Assembly: GCA_902613755.1 (NCBI GenBank)
Contig: CACMIH010000005.1
Location: 88,805 to 152,804 of the forward strand
Direction: 5' to 3'
Origin: an uncultured Pelagibacteraceae bacterium
Lineage (GTDB): Bacteria > Pseudomonadota > Alphaproteobacteria > Pelagibacterales > Pelagibacteraceae
Length of the DNA: 64,000 bases
Shown: positions 26,220-36,066 of the stretch, in pieces
How the letters are laid out: each line of letters starts with the position of its first letter
How positions within the stretch are numbered: position 1 is the first letter of the stretch
Program-made: the position numbers and the translations under genes
Notes under the pieces: generated by a model
What the model was told of the DNA's origin: nothing
The model's database searches: none
Seen by the model: only the letters and a program-made list of their open reading frames with translations

Positions 26220-27122
26220 TCAGGTATTATAGATATCAATGTTACTATTATTTAAAGTTTCAGTTAAATACTTGTACCCTATTTTTGCATATTCAAATGG
26301 GTTTGCTTTAGATGGATCTTGTTCTGCCTCTACAACTAACCATCCTGAATAATTTTTTTCTTTCAATACATCAAACAATGGCTTGTAATCAATACACCCA
26401 TCACCTGGAACTGTAAATGCACCTTCTAAAAATGCCCCTCTAAAACTTAAGTCTTCTTTTAAAGATTTTTCTAAGACACTTTTTCTAATATCCTTACAAT
26501 GCATATGAATTAATCTTTCGCTAAAATCATTTAATATTTTTAAAGAGTCTCCCTGAGCAAATAACATGTGGCCAGTATCTAATGTAAGTTTTACACTATC
26601 GTGAGTGTTCTCAAGCAATCTTATTGTATCTTCTTCTGTCTCTATTACAGTGCCCATGTGATGATGATAAGCTAGCGGCATACCTTTGTCTTCAAGATAT
26701 TTGCCCATCTCTGAAATTTTTTCATAGTATTTTTTTGATTCTTCAAGATCCATTTGAGGTCTTGTAGACAATTTTCGATCTGGATCTCCTTGAATTGAAC
26801 CAGAAACTTCGGCAAAAACCATACAAGGTGAGTCACAATCTTTAAAAAGTTTAAGCTGATCTTGAATTAAATCTTTTTCTTTATCAATACTATTTGTTCT
26901 TAAATTGGCTCCATACCAACCTGAGCAAAGATTAAGATTAAATTCTTCAAGTTTTGGGATCAGTTCTTCTGATTTTTTTGGAAATTTACCGCCAGACTCA
27001 ATTCCAATAAATCCTGCCTGACTAGCTTCAGACAAACATTGTTCTAAAGATGTATCACCACCCAATTCAGGCATATCATCGTTACTCCATGCAATTGGTG
27101 CTATTCCTAATTTTACTGACAT
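26220..27122 (-). CDS. iolE: IolE, inosose dehydratase
   Basis: 300 aa TIM-barrel enzyme. It dehydrates 2-keto-myo-inositol to the diketone that becomes the IolD substrate. The IolE-type N-terminus GIAPIAWSNDDMPELGGD is diagnostic. Metal positions follow in LAYHHHMGTVIE, TLDTGHMLFA, HMHCKDIR and VVEAEQDP. It is divergent from the IolG-like gene. With iolD at the left edge, three inositol genes lie in one 28-kb region. Confidence 0.88.
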   Translation of the reverse strand: MSVKLGIAPIAWSNDDMPELGGDTSLEQCLSEASQAGFIGIESGGKFPKKSEELIPKLEEFNLNLCSGWYGANLRTNSIDKEKDLIQDQLKLFKDCDSPCMVFAEVSGSIQGDPDRKLSTRPQMDLEESKKYYEKISEMGKYLEDKGMPLAYHHHMGTVIETEEDTIRLLENTHDSVKLTLDTGHMLFAQGDSLKILNDFSERLIHMHCKDIRKSVLEKSLKEDLSFRGAFLEGAFTVPGDGCIDYKPLFDVLKEKNYSGWLVVEAEQDPSKANPFEYAKIGYKYLTETLNNSNIDIYNT

Positions 27123-27260
27123 ACAAAATTTATTAAAAAATTAAAACATTTTTAAATGATGATGTTATTTGCATCAAGAAAATTATATTTTCAATTGATG
27201 TTTAATTGATCGTAAAAAAATGTTTCTTGATTTTATTTTTTAATTCTGTTCTATTTTATT

Positions 27261-28262
27261 ATGATTAACTTTTCTTTAATGGGAGCAGGACGGATTGGAA
27301 AAATGCATGCTAAATTTATAGCAACACATCCAAAAGCAAAATTAAAATACATATATGATATTAATTCTGAATTCGCTGAAGAAGTAGCAAAATCAACAAA
27401 TTGTTCAATAGTGTCTTCACCAGAGGACGCAATTAATGCAGATGATATAGACGCAGTTCTTATAGCTTCTGCTACTCCAACTCATACTCAATTTATTACA
27501 ATGGCAGCAAAAGCAGGAAAAGCAATTTTTTGTGAAAAGCCAATTGATTTGAATATCAATAAAGTAAATGAGTGTATGGAAAATATCAAAGGAACAAACG
27601 TTCCTATTCAAATTGGCTTTAACAGAAGGTTTGATGCCAGTCATGCAAAGGCACAACAGGCAAGAGTAAAAAAAGAAATTGGTGAATTGGAAATGCTTGT
27701 TATTACTAGTAGAGATCCTGAACCTCCTGGAATTGACTATTTAAAAGCTGCTGGAGGATTTTTTAGAGATACTACTATTCATGATTTTGATTTAACTAGA
27801 TTTATATTGGGAGATGATCCTATAGTTCAAGTATCAGCATTTGGAGGTGCTTTATTTGATAAAAATTCACAACAAGTAAAAGATCTAGATACCGCTATGT
27901 TTATTTTAAAATCAAAAAATGGTGTTTTAATTCATATTAACAACTCTCGACGAGCAGTTTATGGGTATGATCAAAGAGTTGAGGTATTTGGTAGTAAAGG
28001 AATGGTAATCTCTGATAATCAAACTCCTACTTCTTTAGAAAGATATACAAGCACATCAACAAATGAAAAAGAACCTATACATTTCTTTTTTATTGAGAGA
28101 TATGAGCAAGCTTACAGAGATCAATTTAATGAATTTGTAAAATGCGTTGAAAATAAAACAAAACCATTAGTAGGATTTGAGGATGGAAGAAACGCTTTGA
28201 TTATAGCTAATGCAGCATATGAGTCCTTTGAAAGTGGTAAAGTAATAAATATAAAATTCTAA
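27261..28262 (+). CDS. iolG: IolG-like inositol 2-dehydrogenase
   Basis: 333 aa Gfo/Idh/MocA protein. LMGAGRIGKMHAKFI Rossmann motif, FCEKPIDLN with catalytic Lys, QIGFNRRFD, and FFRDTTIHDFDLTRF with the Asp/His active-site pair of inositol dehydrogenases. It oxidises myo-inositol (or an isomer) to the inosose used by IolE. It is divergent from iolE and followed after one base by an SDR, so the two are one transcript. Confidence 0.8.
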   Translation: MINFSLMGAGRIGKMHAKFIATHPKAKLKYIYDINSEFAEEVAKSTNCSIVSSPEDAINADDIDAVLIASATPTHTQFITMAAKAGKAIFCEKPIDLNINKVNECMENIKGTNVPIQIGFNRRFDASHAKAQQARVKKEIGELEMLVITSRDPEPPGIDYLKAAGGFFRDTTIHDFDLTRFILGDDPIVQVSAFGGALFDKNSQQVKDLDTAMFILKSKNGVLIHINNSRRAVYGYDQRVEVFGSKGMVISDNQTPTSLERYTSTSTNEKEPIHFFFIERYEQAYRDQFNEFVKCVENKTKPLVGFEDGRNALIIANAAYESFESGKVINIKF

Positions 28263-28263
28263 T

Positions 28264-29118
28264 ATGTCTAATAAATATATATCTGAACAATCTAACCAAT
28301 TTAAAAACAAAATAATAATTGTAACAGGAAGCACACAAGGAAGTGGAGCTGAGACTGCAAAATTACTAGCAAACAGAGGTGCTAAAGGAATAACTATCTG
28401 TGGAAGAAATAATAAAAATGGAAACAAGGTAAAATCTGAAATAGAAAGCATAGGCGCAGAATGCCTATACGTTCAAGCAGATTTAGAAAAACTTGAAGAC
28501 TGTAAAAAAATAGTTTCTGAAACTGATAAAAAATTTAGCACAGTAGATTCTTTTATAAATGTTGCAGCTTTTACTGAGAGAGGAACGATCTTAAGCACAA
28601 CAGAAGAAAATTATGATAAAAATTTTAATGTAAATGTAAAAGCTCCTCTTTTTATGATGCAAGACGTTATAAAAATAATGATCAGGGATAAAAAAAAAGG
28701 AACTATAGCTCATATTCTATCAATGGCCGGATATAGTGGTATGCCTTTCTTAACTGCTTACAGCTCTTCTAAAGCAGCATTAGCAGTAATGATTAAAAAT
28801 GTTGCAAATTCAGTTTCTGGTCATCAAATAAGAGTGAATGGAGTAAATCTAGGTTGGACAGATACACCAGCAGAAACAGTAATTCAGAAAAAATTTCACA
28901 ACGCAGATGATAATTGGTTAAAAAAAGCTGAAACAAAAGTTCCTTTTAAAAGATTAAACAAACCTTTGGATGTTGCAAAGATATTGGCATTCTTGTGCTC
29001 AGATGAGTCAGGAATTATGACTGGCAGTATTGTTGATTTTGATCAGACAGTTGCAGGATGGCATTCTTATTCAGCATATGACACCAAGGTATTAGATGAT
29101 AGTATTTTAGGTGAGTGA
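28264..29118 (+). CDS. short-chain dehydrogenase/reductase
   Basis: 284 aa classical SDR: TGSTQGSGAETA cofactor motif near residue 20, Ser in LSMAGYSG, and Tyr-x3-Lys in AYSSSKAAL. INVAAFTERGT replaces the usual NNAG motif. An N-terminal extension of about 15 residues precedes the fold. It is co-transcribed with iolG and an aldo/keto reductase, so it may oxidise a related cyclitol or sugar. Substrate unknown. Confidence 0.8.
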   Translation: MSNKYISEQSNQFKNKIIIVTGSTQGSGAETAKLLANRGAKGITICGRNNKNGNKVKSEIESIGAECLYVQADLEKLEDCKKIVSETDKKFSTVDSFINVAAFTERGTILSTTEENYDKNFNVNVKAPLFMMQDVIKIMIRDKKKGTIAHILSMAGYSGMPFLTAYSSSKAALAVMIKNVANSVSGHQIRVNGVNLGWTDTPAETVIQKKFHNADDNWLKKAETKVPFKRLNKPLDVAKILAFLCSDESGIMTGSIVDFDQTVAGWHSYSAYDTKVLDDSILGE

Positions 29119-29137
29119 ACCTAATTAAAATTAATTT

Positions 29138-30100
29138 GTGAAAAAAAATAAAATTAAAGATACTGGTTTGGAAGTTACAGAATTAAGTTTTGGAACATCC
29201 TCTTTGGGAAGTATGCCAGATACTTATGGTTATGAAGTACCAGAACAAAAGGCTCAAGAAACATTAAAAAGATTTTTTCAAGGTCCAGTAAATATGCTTG
29301 ATACTTCAAGAAATTATGCAATGGGAGAAAGTGAAAAAAGGATTGGAATAGCAATAAAGGAAAATAAGGGTTGGCCAGAAAATTTTATCTTATCAACAAA
29401 AATTGATAGAAATATGGATACGCTAGTTCTTGATAAAAAAAGAACAAGAGAATCTATTGAAGAAAGTTTAAAAACTTTAAATGTAGATTCTGTGGACATT
29501 TTATTTCTTCATGATCCAGAATACGTAAAAGATGTAAATGATATCACTAAAAAAGATGGGGCATTGGATGAGTTATTTAAAATAAAAGAAGAGGGTTTGG
29601 CTAAGGCAGTTGGTTTAGCTATGGGAAAAATAAATATAATGTTTCCTCTTTTAAAAAATTGGGACTTTGATGTGATAATTAATCATAACAGATATACTTT
29701 ATTAAACAGAGAAGCGGATGAAATGTATAGCTATGCTCACAGTAAAAATATATCTATTTTTAATGCTGCTCCTTACGCTGGTGGTGTTTTAGCAAAAGGT
29801 CCAAGTAACTTTAAAAAAATAACTTATCAAGATGTTACAGAAGAAAAACTTGCACCTGCTAGAGAAATAGAAAAAGTTTGTAAAAAGTATAATGTTGAAA
29901 TGGGTGCAGCTGCCTTACAGTTTTCCATGAAAGATAAAAGAATTACCTCTACTCTATGTGGTGTTACTAGTATTAAGAGTATTGAAAAAAACCTGTCTTG
30001 GGCTAAAACAAGTATCCCAGAAGAATTTTGGATCGAAGTTTTAAAATTACCTTTCTCAATCAAAGATCCAGAATCTGAAAGAAAATATACACCTGGTTAA
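29138..30100 (+). CDS. aldo/keto reductase
   Basis: 320 aa NADP-dependent oxidoreductase starting with GTG. The catalytic tetrad is visible: Asp and Tyr in MLDTSRNYAMG, Lys in LSTKIDRN, His in DILFLHDPEY. The pattern is that of the D-threo-aldose/L-fucose dehydrogenase subgroup. It lies 19 bases behind the SDR. It probably oxidises or reduces an aldose in the same cluster. Confidence 0.78.
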   Translation: MKKNKIKDTGLEVTELSFGTSSLGSMPDTYGYEVPEQKAQETLKRFFQGPVNMLDTSRNYAMGESEKRIGIAIKENKGWPENFILSTKIDRNMDTLVLDKKRTRESIEESLKTLNVDSVDILFLHDPEYVKDVNDITKKDGALDELFKIKEEGLAKAVGLAMGKINIMFPLLKNWDFDVIINHNRYTLLNREADEMYSYAHSKNISIFNAAPYAGGVLAKGPSNFKKITYQDVTEEKLAPAREIEKVCKKYNVEMGAAALQFSMKDKRITSTLCGVTSIKSIEKNLSWAKTSIPEEFWIEVLKLPFSIKDPESERKYTPG

Positions 30101-30240
30101 ATTTTAAAAAAATTATAAATAAGATAATTATATATTTATTTTATTAATTTAATTATCAACAATTTCCGGGGATAATTTTTAATTGTAATCAATTTTAAAA
30201 ATACATAATCTGTCAAACATAAATTAAAAAAGGAGCATAA

Positions 30241-31485
30241 ATGAAAAAGGTTATTATCTCGTTAATAATGATGTTTGGATTAATCTCTTCAACTTCATTT
30301 GCTGGTACTTTGGTGATTAATACAGATACATCTGATGCAGCACCAAAAGAAGCTTTTGAATATATTATTAAAAAATTTGAAGAAGAGAACCCAGACGTCA
30401 CAGTAAAATGGAATGTTTTTGACCATGAAGGTTACAAACAATCCATAAGAAATTTTTTAAACACTGATCCACCTGATGTTGCAAACTGGTATGCTGGAAA
30501 TAGAATGTTACCATTTGTAAGAGCAGGTTTGTTTGAAGATGTCTCTGATATTTGGAAAGACTCAGGTTGGGTAGACGGAAACCTTTCTGAAAATATGGAG
30601 CATGCTAAAAAATCTATGACGATTGGTGGTAAGCAATGGGGTATTCCTTACACTTATTATCAGTGGGGCGTGTATTACAGGAAAGATTTATTTACAGCAA
30701 ATGGAATATCTGTACCAAAAACATGGGATGATTTTGTAGCTGCATGCGCTACGTTAAAAGCTGCAGGTATTACACCTATTACAATTGGATCAAAGTATCT
30801 TTGGACAACAGCTGGTGTTTTTGATTATTTAAATCTTAGAACAAATGGCTATGAGTTCCATATGGATTTAACACTAGGTAAGGTTCCTTACACAGATCCA
30901 AAAGTGCAAGCAGTATTTGATAAATGGGATGAGCTTGTAAAGCCTGGTTACTTCTTAGAAAATCATGCAGCACTTAGTTGGCAAGAAGCTTTAACTCCTA
31001 TGGTGAACGGTGAAGCAGCAATGTATGTAATGGGTAACTTTGCTGTTGCTCCTTTAAAAGAGGCTGGCTTAAGAGATTCTAATTTAGGTTTCTTCCAGTT
31101 TCCTGAAATCACACCAGGTATCCCAATGGCTGAAGAAGCACCTACGGACACTGTGCATATACCTTCTAAAGCTAAAAATAAAACTGATGCTAAGCGTTTC
31201 TTAATATTTATGTCTCGAGCAGATGTGCAAGAAGAGATCAATAAAATATTAGGTCAGCTTCCTATTAACAAGAACTCTAGTGTTAAAAAGGGAGATCCAT
31301 TCTTAAAAGCAGGATTGAATATGCTAAATAATGCTTATGCAATGGCGCAATTCTACGATAGAGATGCTCCAGCTCAAATGGCATCAGAGGGTATGAAAGG
31401 CTTTCAAGAATATATGTCTAATCCTGACAGAAGACAAAAAATCTTAGAAAGATTAGAAAAAGTACGTCAAAAAGTTTATAAATAA
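30241..31485 (+). CDS. ABC transporter sugar-binding protein
   Basis: 414 aa solute-binding family 1 protein with a signal peptide ending STSFA (about residue 20). GIPYTYYQWGVYYRKDLF, VPKTWDDF and GEAAMYVMGNFAV are typical of binders of mono- and oligosaccharides. A strong aaggag ribosome-binding site precedes it. A perfect hairpin after the stop separates its expression from that of the permeases. The glycosidases downstream suggest that the ligand is a glycoside or disaccharide. Confidence 0.88.
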   Translation: MKKVIISLIMMFGLISSTSFAGTLVINTDTSDAAPKEAFEYIIKKFEEENPDVTVKWNVFDHEGYKQSIRNFLNTDPPDVANWYAGNRMLPFVRAGLFEDVSDIWKDSGWVDGNLSENMEHAKKSMTIGGKQWGIPYTYYQWGVYYRKDLFTANGISVPKTWDDFVAACATLKAAGITPITIGSKYLWTTAGVFDYLNLRTNGYEFHMDLTLGKVPYTDPKVQAVFDKWDELVKPGYFLENHAALSWQEALTPMVNGEAAMYVMGNFAVAPLKEAGLRDSNLGFFQFPEITPGIPMAEEAPTDTVHIPSKAKNKTDAKRFLIFMSRADVQEEINKILGQLPINKNSSVKKGDPFLKAGLNMLNNAYAMAQFYDRDAPAQMASEGMKGFQEYMSNPDRRQKILERLEKVRQKVYK

Positions 31486-31494
31486 ACTTTTAAC

Positions 31495-31526
31495 TTAACT
31501 GTGGGGCTTACTGGCCCCTCAGTTAA
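31495..31526 (+). terminator. hairpin attenuator after sugar-binding protein
   Basis: TTAACTG-T-GGGGC pairs with GCCCC-T-CAGTTAA (12 pairs and one T-T mismatch) around a six-base loop; A-rich sequence follows instead of a long T tract. It lies ten bases after the binding-protein stop. It may stabilise the upstream message or stop part of the transcription. Confidence 0.7.
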
Positions 31527-31561
31527 AAATTCGATTTCATCAATTTTTAAAATATAATTAT

Positions 31562-32482
31562 ATGGAACTAAATAATTCAAAAGCTAAAAGAATTACTTGG
31601 TGGCAAAAAAATCAAGTTAAAATAAGCCCATGGATTTTTCTAGCTCCAGGATTAATATTTTTTTCCATTTATGTAATAGCCCCGATATTTGTATCTATTG
31701 GCATTTCCTTTTATCAATGGGATGGATTATCTCCATCTATATATGTTGGTCTTCAAAATTACATTGAACTTTTAGATGATGAATATTTTTATATTTCACT
31801 TTGGAATAATCTTAAATGGTTAATATTTTTTATGTTAGCAGTTCCTATTGGCTTAGGACTAGCAATATTTTTAAATCAAATTGTTTTTGGAATTAGATTA
31901 ATTAAATCTCTATTTTTTTTTCCATTTGTTATTTCTCAAGTAGTCATTGGACTTATTTTTACTTGGTTTTACCAACCAAATTATGGTGTTATTGCACCCT
32001 TTCTAAATTTAATTGGATTAGAAGGATTTTCAATTCTTGCAAATGAAAATACTGCAACTTATGGGATAATATTTGCAGGTCTATATCCACAAATTGCTTA
32101 TTGTTTAATTTTATATTTAACAGGACTTAACAATATTAACCCTGAACAAATTGAGGCTGGGAGAATGGATGGCGCCAAAGGATTTCATTTATTTTGGAAT
32201 ATAGTGCTTCCGCAACTAAGGCACGCTACCTTTTTAGCAATTGTAGTAACTGTGATTGGTGCGCTTAGAAGTTTTGATATGGTGGCAATAATGACTCAAG
32301 GTGGACCTTATGGTTATTCAAATGTCTTAGCGTATTACATGTTTGAGCAAGCTTTAAGTGAATACGGTTACAGAATGGGATACGGGTCAGCGATAGCAAC
32401 AGTTTTGTTTACAATAATGATGTTTTATATTTTATTTTTTATATACAGAATGTATCGAAACGAGAGGGAGGATAATAACTAA
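31562..32482 (+). CDS. ABC sugar permease, MalF/UgpA-type
   Basis: 306 aa, about six membrane segments (first: WIFLAPGLIFFSIYVIAPIF). The EAA loop is EQIEAGRMDGAKGFHLFWNIVLPQ (in pieces). GALRSFDMVAIMTQGGP is the usual segment of this permease type. The next permease begins immediately after the stop. It serves the binding protein at 30241. Confidence 0.87.
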   Translation: MELNNSKAKRITWWQKNQVKISPWIFLAPGLIFFSIYVIAPIFVSIGISFYQWDGLSPSIYVGLQNYIELLDDEYFYISLWNNLKWLIFFMLAVPIGLGLAIFLNQIVFGIRLIKSLFFFPFVISQVVIGLIFTWFYQPNYGVIAPFLNLIGLEGFSILANENTATYGIIFAGLYPQIAYCLILYLTGLNNINPEQIEAGRMDGAKGFHLFWNIVLPQLRHATFLAIVVTVIGALRSFDMVAIMTQGGPYGYSNVLAYYMFEQALSEYGYRMGYGSAIATVLFTIMMFYILFFIYRMYRNEREDNN

Positions 32483-33334
32483 ATGTTCCCTACTCCAATT
32501 CATCAAAGACCAATCGTAAATCAATATATTTATAAAATATTTTTACCTATCTCATTAATTATTTGGTTGATACCGATTTTTGGTATTTTAATGACATCAA
32601 TAAGAGGTTTAGGAGATATTACTGCTGGAAATATGTGGGGAACACCAAGTGAATTTTTACTTTTTTCAAATTTATACGATGTTTTCACTAACACTCCAAT
32701 GATCAAATACACTCTAAATAGTTTTAAAGTAACTATACCAACAATGTTAGGAGCGGTTGCTTTAAGTTGTATGACTGGCTTTGCTCTTGCGAATTACAAG
32801 TTTAAGACAAATTTAATAATATTTTTTATTTTTATAGCCGGAAACTTTGTTCCATTTCAAATTTTAATGATACCGGTTAGAGATCTGACTTTTAAAATTG
32901 GTCTCTACAACACTATTACAGGATTGGTTTTATTTCATGTAGCTTTTCAAACAGGTTTTTGCACACTTTTTATGAGAAATTTTATTAAAGCGTTACCTCA
33001 AGAGCTTATCGAGGCTGCGAGAATGGATGGAGCATCTGAATTTAGAATATTTTGGAAGATAATATTACCTTTGACTAGACCAGCTATAGCAGCACTATGT
33101 GTTTTAATTTTTACATTTATATGGAACGATTATTTTTGGGCAACCGTCTTAATACAAGGTGATCATGCAATGCCAATTACTGCTGGATTAAAATCATTAA
33201 ATGGTCAATGGATTACAGCTTATCACTTGCTATCAACTGGATCTATTGTTGCTGCGATACCTCCTGTTATTATGTTTTTTTTAATGCAAAAACATTTTAT
33301 TGCTGGATTAACTCTTGGAGCAACTAAAGGTTAG
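32483..33334 (+). CDS. ABC sugar permease, MalG/UgpE-type
   Basis: 283 aa, about six membrane segments. EAA loop QELIEAARMDGASEFRIFWK, and GLTLGATKG at the C-terminus as in MalG-type permeases. It is directly coupled to the MalF-type gene before it, and the GH4 gene starts one base after its stop. This operon has no ATPase of its own; the one convergent with it at 36067 is the probable partner. Confidence 0.87.
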   Translation: MFPTPIHQRPIVNQYIYKIFLPISLIIWLIPIFGILMTSIRGLGDITAGNMWGTPSEFLLFSNLYDVFTNTPMIKYTLNSFKVTIPTMLGAVALSCMTGFALANYKFKTNLIIFFIFIAGNFVPFQILMIPVRDLTFKIGLYNTITGLVLFHVAFQTGFCTLFMRNFIKALPQELIEAARMDGASEFRIFWKIILPLTRPAIAALCVLIFTFIWNDYFWATVLIQGDHAMPITAGLKSLNGQWITAYHLLSTGSIVAAIPPVIMFFLMQKHFIAGLTLGATKG

Positions 33335-33335
33335 T

Positions 33336-34664
33336 ATGATTAAAGTTACTTTTATTGGAGCAGGAAGCACTGTATTTATGAAAAATATACTTACAGATAT
33401 TTTGCTTGAAAAAAATTTCAGTAACTGTGAAATAGTTTTGCAAGATATTGATGATAGAAGATTAAAAACCTCAAATTTGGTTGCAGAAAAAGTTGCAAAA
33501 TCAATAGGTGCAAATCCAAAGATTATAATCGAAAAAAATCAAAAAAAAGCACTTAGTGGAGCTGACTTTATAATATTAATGTTTCAAATAGGAGGTTATG
33601 AGCCCTCTACAGTTATTGATTTTGAAATTCCGGCAAAGTATGGGCTAAAACAAACTATTGGTGACACTTTAGGAATAGGTGGGATCATGAGAGGATTGAG
33701 AACTGTCCCCGCTTTATTGTCAGTTGCAAAAGATATGAATGAAGTTTGTCCAAGCGCAACTATGTTGCAGTATGTTAATCCTATGGCAATTAATTGTTTA
33801 GCATTGTCTAAATTTGCACCTGAGCTTAAATATGTTGGACTTTGTCATTCTGTACAAGGAACTGCTGAAGATTTAGCAAAAGATATTGGCGAAGATATAA
33901 AAAACATTAGTTATGAATGTTCAGGTATCAATCATATGTCTTTTTATACTAAGTTTGAAAAAATTAATCCTGATGGAAAAAAAGAAAATCTTTATCCTAA
34001 AATTTTTAAAGCTGGAAAAGAAAAAACATTTGGTACCAATTGGGATGGATGTACAAACGAAGTTAGATATAAAGTTTTAGAAAAATTTGGATATTTTGTT
34101 ACTGAATCATCCGAACACTTTGCAGAATATACTCCTTGGTTTATTAAAAATAACAGAGAGGACTTATTAAGTGAATTCAATATTCCAATTAATGAATATA
34201 TTCGAAGATGCAAAAAACAAATTAAAGAGTGGGATCAACAAGAGCAAAATTTATTAGATGGAGAAAAATTTGTTTGTGAGAAATCTTTAGAGTATGCTTC
34301 ACGGATAATTGTATCAATTGTTGACGGAAAAGAAGACACAGTTAATGGAAATGTTTTGAATAATAAGTTAATTTCTAATTTACCAGATGATTGTTGTGTT
34401 GAAGTACCCTGTAAAATAAATAATGAAGGAATTAACCCTCAAAAAGTTGGGGATTTACCTATGCATTTAGCAAACCTAATGAAAACTAATATAAATGTTC
34501 AACAATTAACTGTTGAAGCTTTAAGAACCAAAAAAAAAGAGACCATTTATCACGCGGCTATGTTAGATCCACTTACTTCTTCTTTATTAAGTTTAGATCA
34601 AATTAGTTCTATGGTAGATGAGTTATTAAAAGCTCATAAAAATTGGATACCAGAATTTAACTAA
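33336..34664 (+). CDS. GH4 glycosidase, alpha-galactosidase-like
   Basis: 442 aa NAD- and metal-dependent glycosidase of family GH4 (retro-aldol type mechanism). The start is set at 33336 behind aagg; an in-frame ATG at 33315 lies inside the permease gene. NAD motif VTFIGAGSTVF, LQYVNPM (Asn148), and CHSVQGT (Cys170-His171) with GINHMSFY. In GH4 the CHSV form goes with alpha-galactosidases, while glucosidases and phospho-glucosidases carry other tetrads. Cytoplasmic, so it acts after uptake. Confidence 0.8.
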   Translation: MIKVTFIGAGSTVFMKNILTDILLEKNFSNCEIVLQDIDDRRLKTSNLVAEKVAKSIGANPKIIIEKNQKKALSGADFIILMFQIGGYEPSTVIDFEIPAKYGLKQTIGDTLGIGGIMRGLRTVPALLSVAKDMNEVCPSATMLQYVNPMAINCLALSKFAPELKYVGLCHSVQGTAEDLAKDIGEDIKNISYECSGINHMSFYTKFEKINPDGKKENLYPKIFKAGKEKTFGTNWDGCTNEVRYKVLEKFGYFVTESSEHFAEYTPWFIKNNREDLLSEFNIPINEYIRRCKKQIKEWDQQEQNLLDGEKFVCEKSLEYASRIIVSIVDGKEDTVNGNVLNNKLISNLPDDCCVEVPCKINNEGINPQKVGDLPMHLANLMKTNINVQQLTVEALRTKKKETIYHAAMLDPLTSSLLSLDQISSMVDELLKAHKNWIPEFN

Positions 34665-34665
34665 C

Positions 34666-36027
34666 ATGAAAAATAAATTTCCTAATGATTTTTTTTGGGG
34701 AACGGCTACAGCAAGTTACCAAATAGAGGGTGCTACAGATAAAGATGGAAAAAGCAAAAGTATTTGGGATACTTTTACACATACACCTGGAAAAGTTAAA
34801 AATAATGAAAACGGAGATACTGCTGTAGACCATTACCATAGGTACGAAGAAGATATTGAGCTGATGGCTAATATAAATTTAAATTCATATAGATTTTCTT
34901 TAGCGTGGACCAGGATTATCCCTGAAGGGATAGGTAAAATAAACCCTAAAGGAGTAGATTTTTATTCAAGGTTGATAGACAAGTGTTTAGAAAAAAATAT
35001 TGAGCCTTTCATAACTTTATATCATTGGGACCTTCCTCAATCACTGCAAGATAAAGGGGGTTGGGCAAATAGAGACATAACAAATATATTTTCAGATTAT
35101 TCAGAGGCTATTGTTAAAAATTTTGGAGATAGATGTAATCATTTTATCACATTTAATGAACCACAAGTTTTTACTATTCATGGATATGTAGATGGTTACA
35201 TGGCTCCAGGATACAAAGATTTAGAAAAATACTTTGCATCAATACATAATGTTAATGTTGCACATGGCAAAGCTTTTCAAGCAATGAAATCTTTAAATAA
35301 CAATATAAAAATTGGCTGCACTTTTAATATGGCGCCATGTATTCCTGCCACAAAATCAAGTGAAGATCTTCATGCAACTAAATTATTCGATACTTATTGG
35401 AATAGATCATTTGCCGACCCTATGTATCTTGGAAGATATCCTGAATTACTAATTGATGATGTCTCAAAACATATTCAACAAGATGATATGAAAAATATTT
35501 TTCAAAAAAATGATTTTATTGGATTAAATCATTATCAACATATTAGAATTAAAGCTGATAATAAAAGTTTACTTAAAGCAAGAGGAGCATTCAATGATGA
35601 ATTGCCTTTTGGTCTTGAGGGCAAAGATGCAAAGTTAACTCTTATGGGATGGGAAATTGTTCCAGATGCTTATTATGATCAAATTATGGATTTAAAAAAT
35701 AATTATGGAAATCCAGATATTTATCTAACTGAAAATGGTGCAGCATATCCAGATTTAATAGAAAAAAATGGAGAAATAAACGACACCGATCGTATTGATT
35801 ATTTTAAAAAATATTTAAGTGCTGTAAAAAAATCTATTGATGATGGAGCTAAAGTTAAAAGTTACTTTGCATGGACATTCATGGATAATTTTGAATGGGC
35901 GTTAGGATTTGAAAAGAGATTTGGAATAGTGCATGTTGATTTTAAAACTTTAAAAAGAACACCTAAAAAATCGTACTATTTTTTCAAAAAGCTTGTAGAA
36001 CAAAATTCAATTCCTTTTGATTTTTAA
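34666..36027 (+). CDS. GH1 beta-glucosidase
   Basis: 453 aa, full-length family 1 glycosidase. ATASYQIEGA, acid/base Glu165 in ITFNEPQVF, nucleophile Glu356 in YLTENGAA, and the WTFMDNFEWALGFEKRFGI C-terminal block. It lacks a signal peptide, so it cleaves imported beta-glucosides or beta-galactosides in the cytoplasm. It starts one base behind the GH4 gene. Having both enzymes implies alpha- and beta-linked sugars, or a glycolipid headgroup, as substrates (inference). Confidence 0.9.
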   Translation: MKNKFPNDFFWGTATASYQIEGATDKDGKSKSIWDTFTHTPGKVKNNENGDTAVDHYHRYEEDIELMANINLNSYRFSLAWTRIIPEGIGKINPKGVDFYSRLIDKCLEKNIEPFITLYHWDLPQSLQDKGGWANRDITNIFSDYSEAIVKNFGDRCNHFITFNEPQVFTIHGYVDGYMAPGYKDLEKYFASIHNVNVAHGKAFQAMKSLNNNIKIGCTFNMAPCIPATKSSEDLHATKLFDTYWNRSFADPMYLGRYPELLIDDVSKHIQQDDMKNIFQKNDFIGLNHYQHIRIKADNKSLLKARGAFNDELPFGLEGKDAKLTLMGWEIVPDAYYDQIMDLKNNYGNPDIYLTENGAAYPDLIEKNGEINDTDRIDYFKKYLSAVKKSIDDGAKVKSYFAWTFMDNFEWALGFEKRFGIVHVDFKTLKRTPKKSYYFFKKLVEQNSIPFDF

Positions 36028-36066
36028 TTTATTAAATCTAAATAAAAACTTACTTAAAAAGATAAA

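Noticed and set aside
33315..33336. Earlier ATG for the GH4 gene
   Set aside because: It falls inside the permease gene, and the NAD motif begins right after the ATG at 33336.
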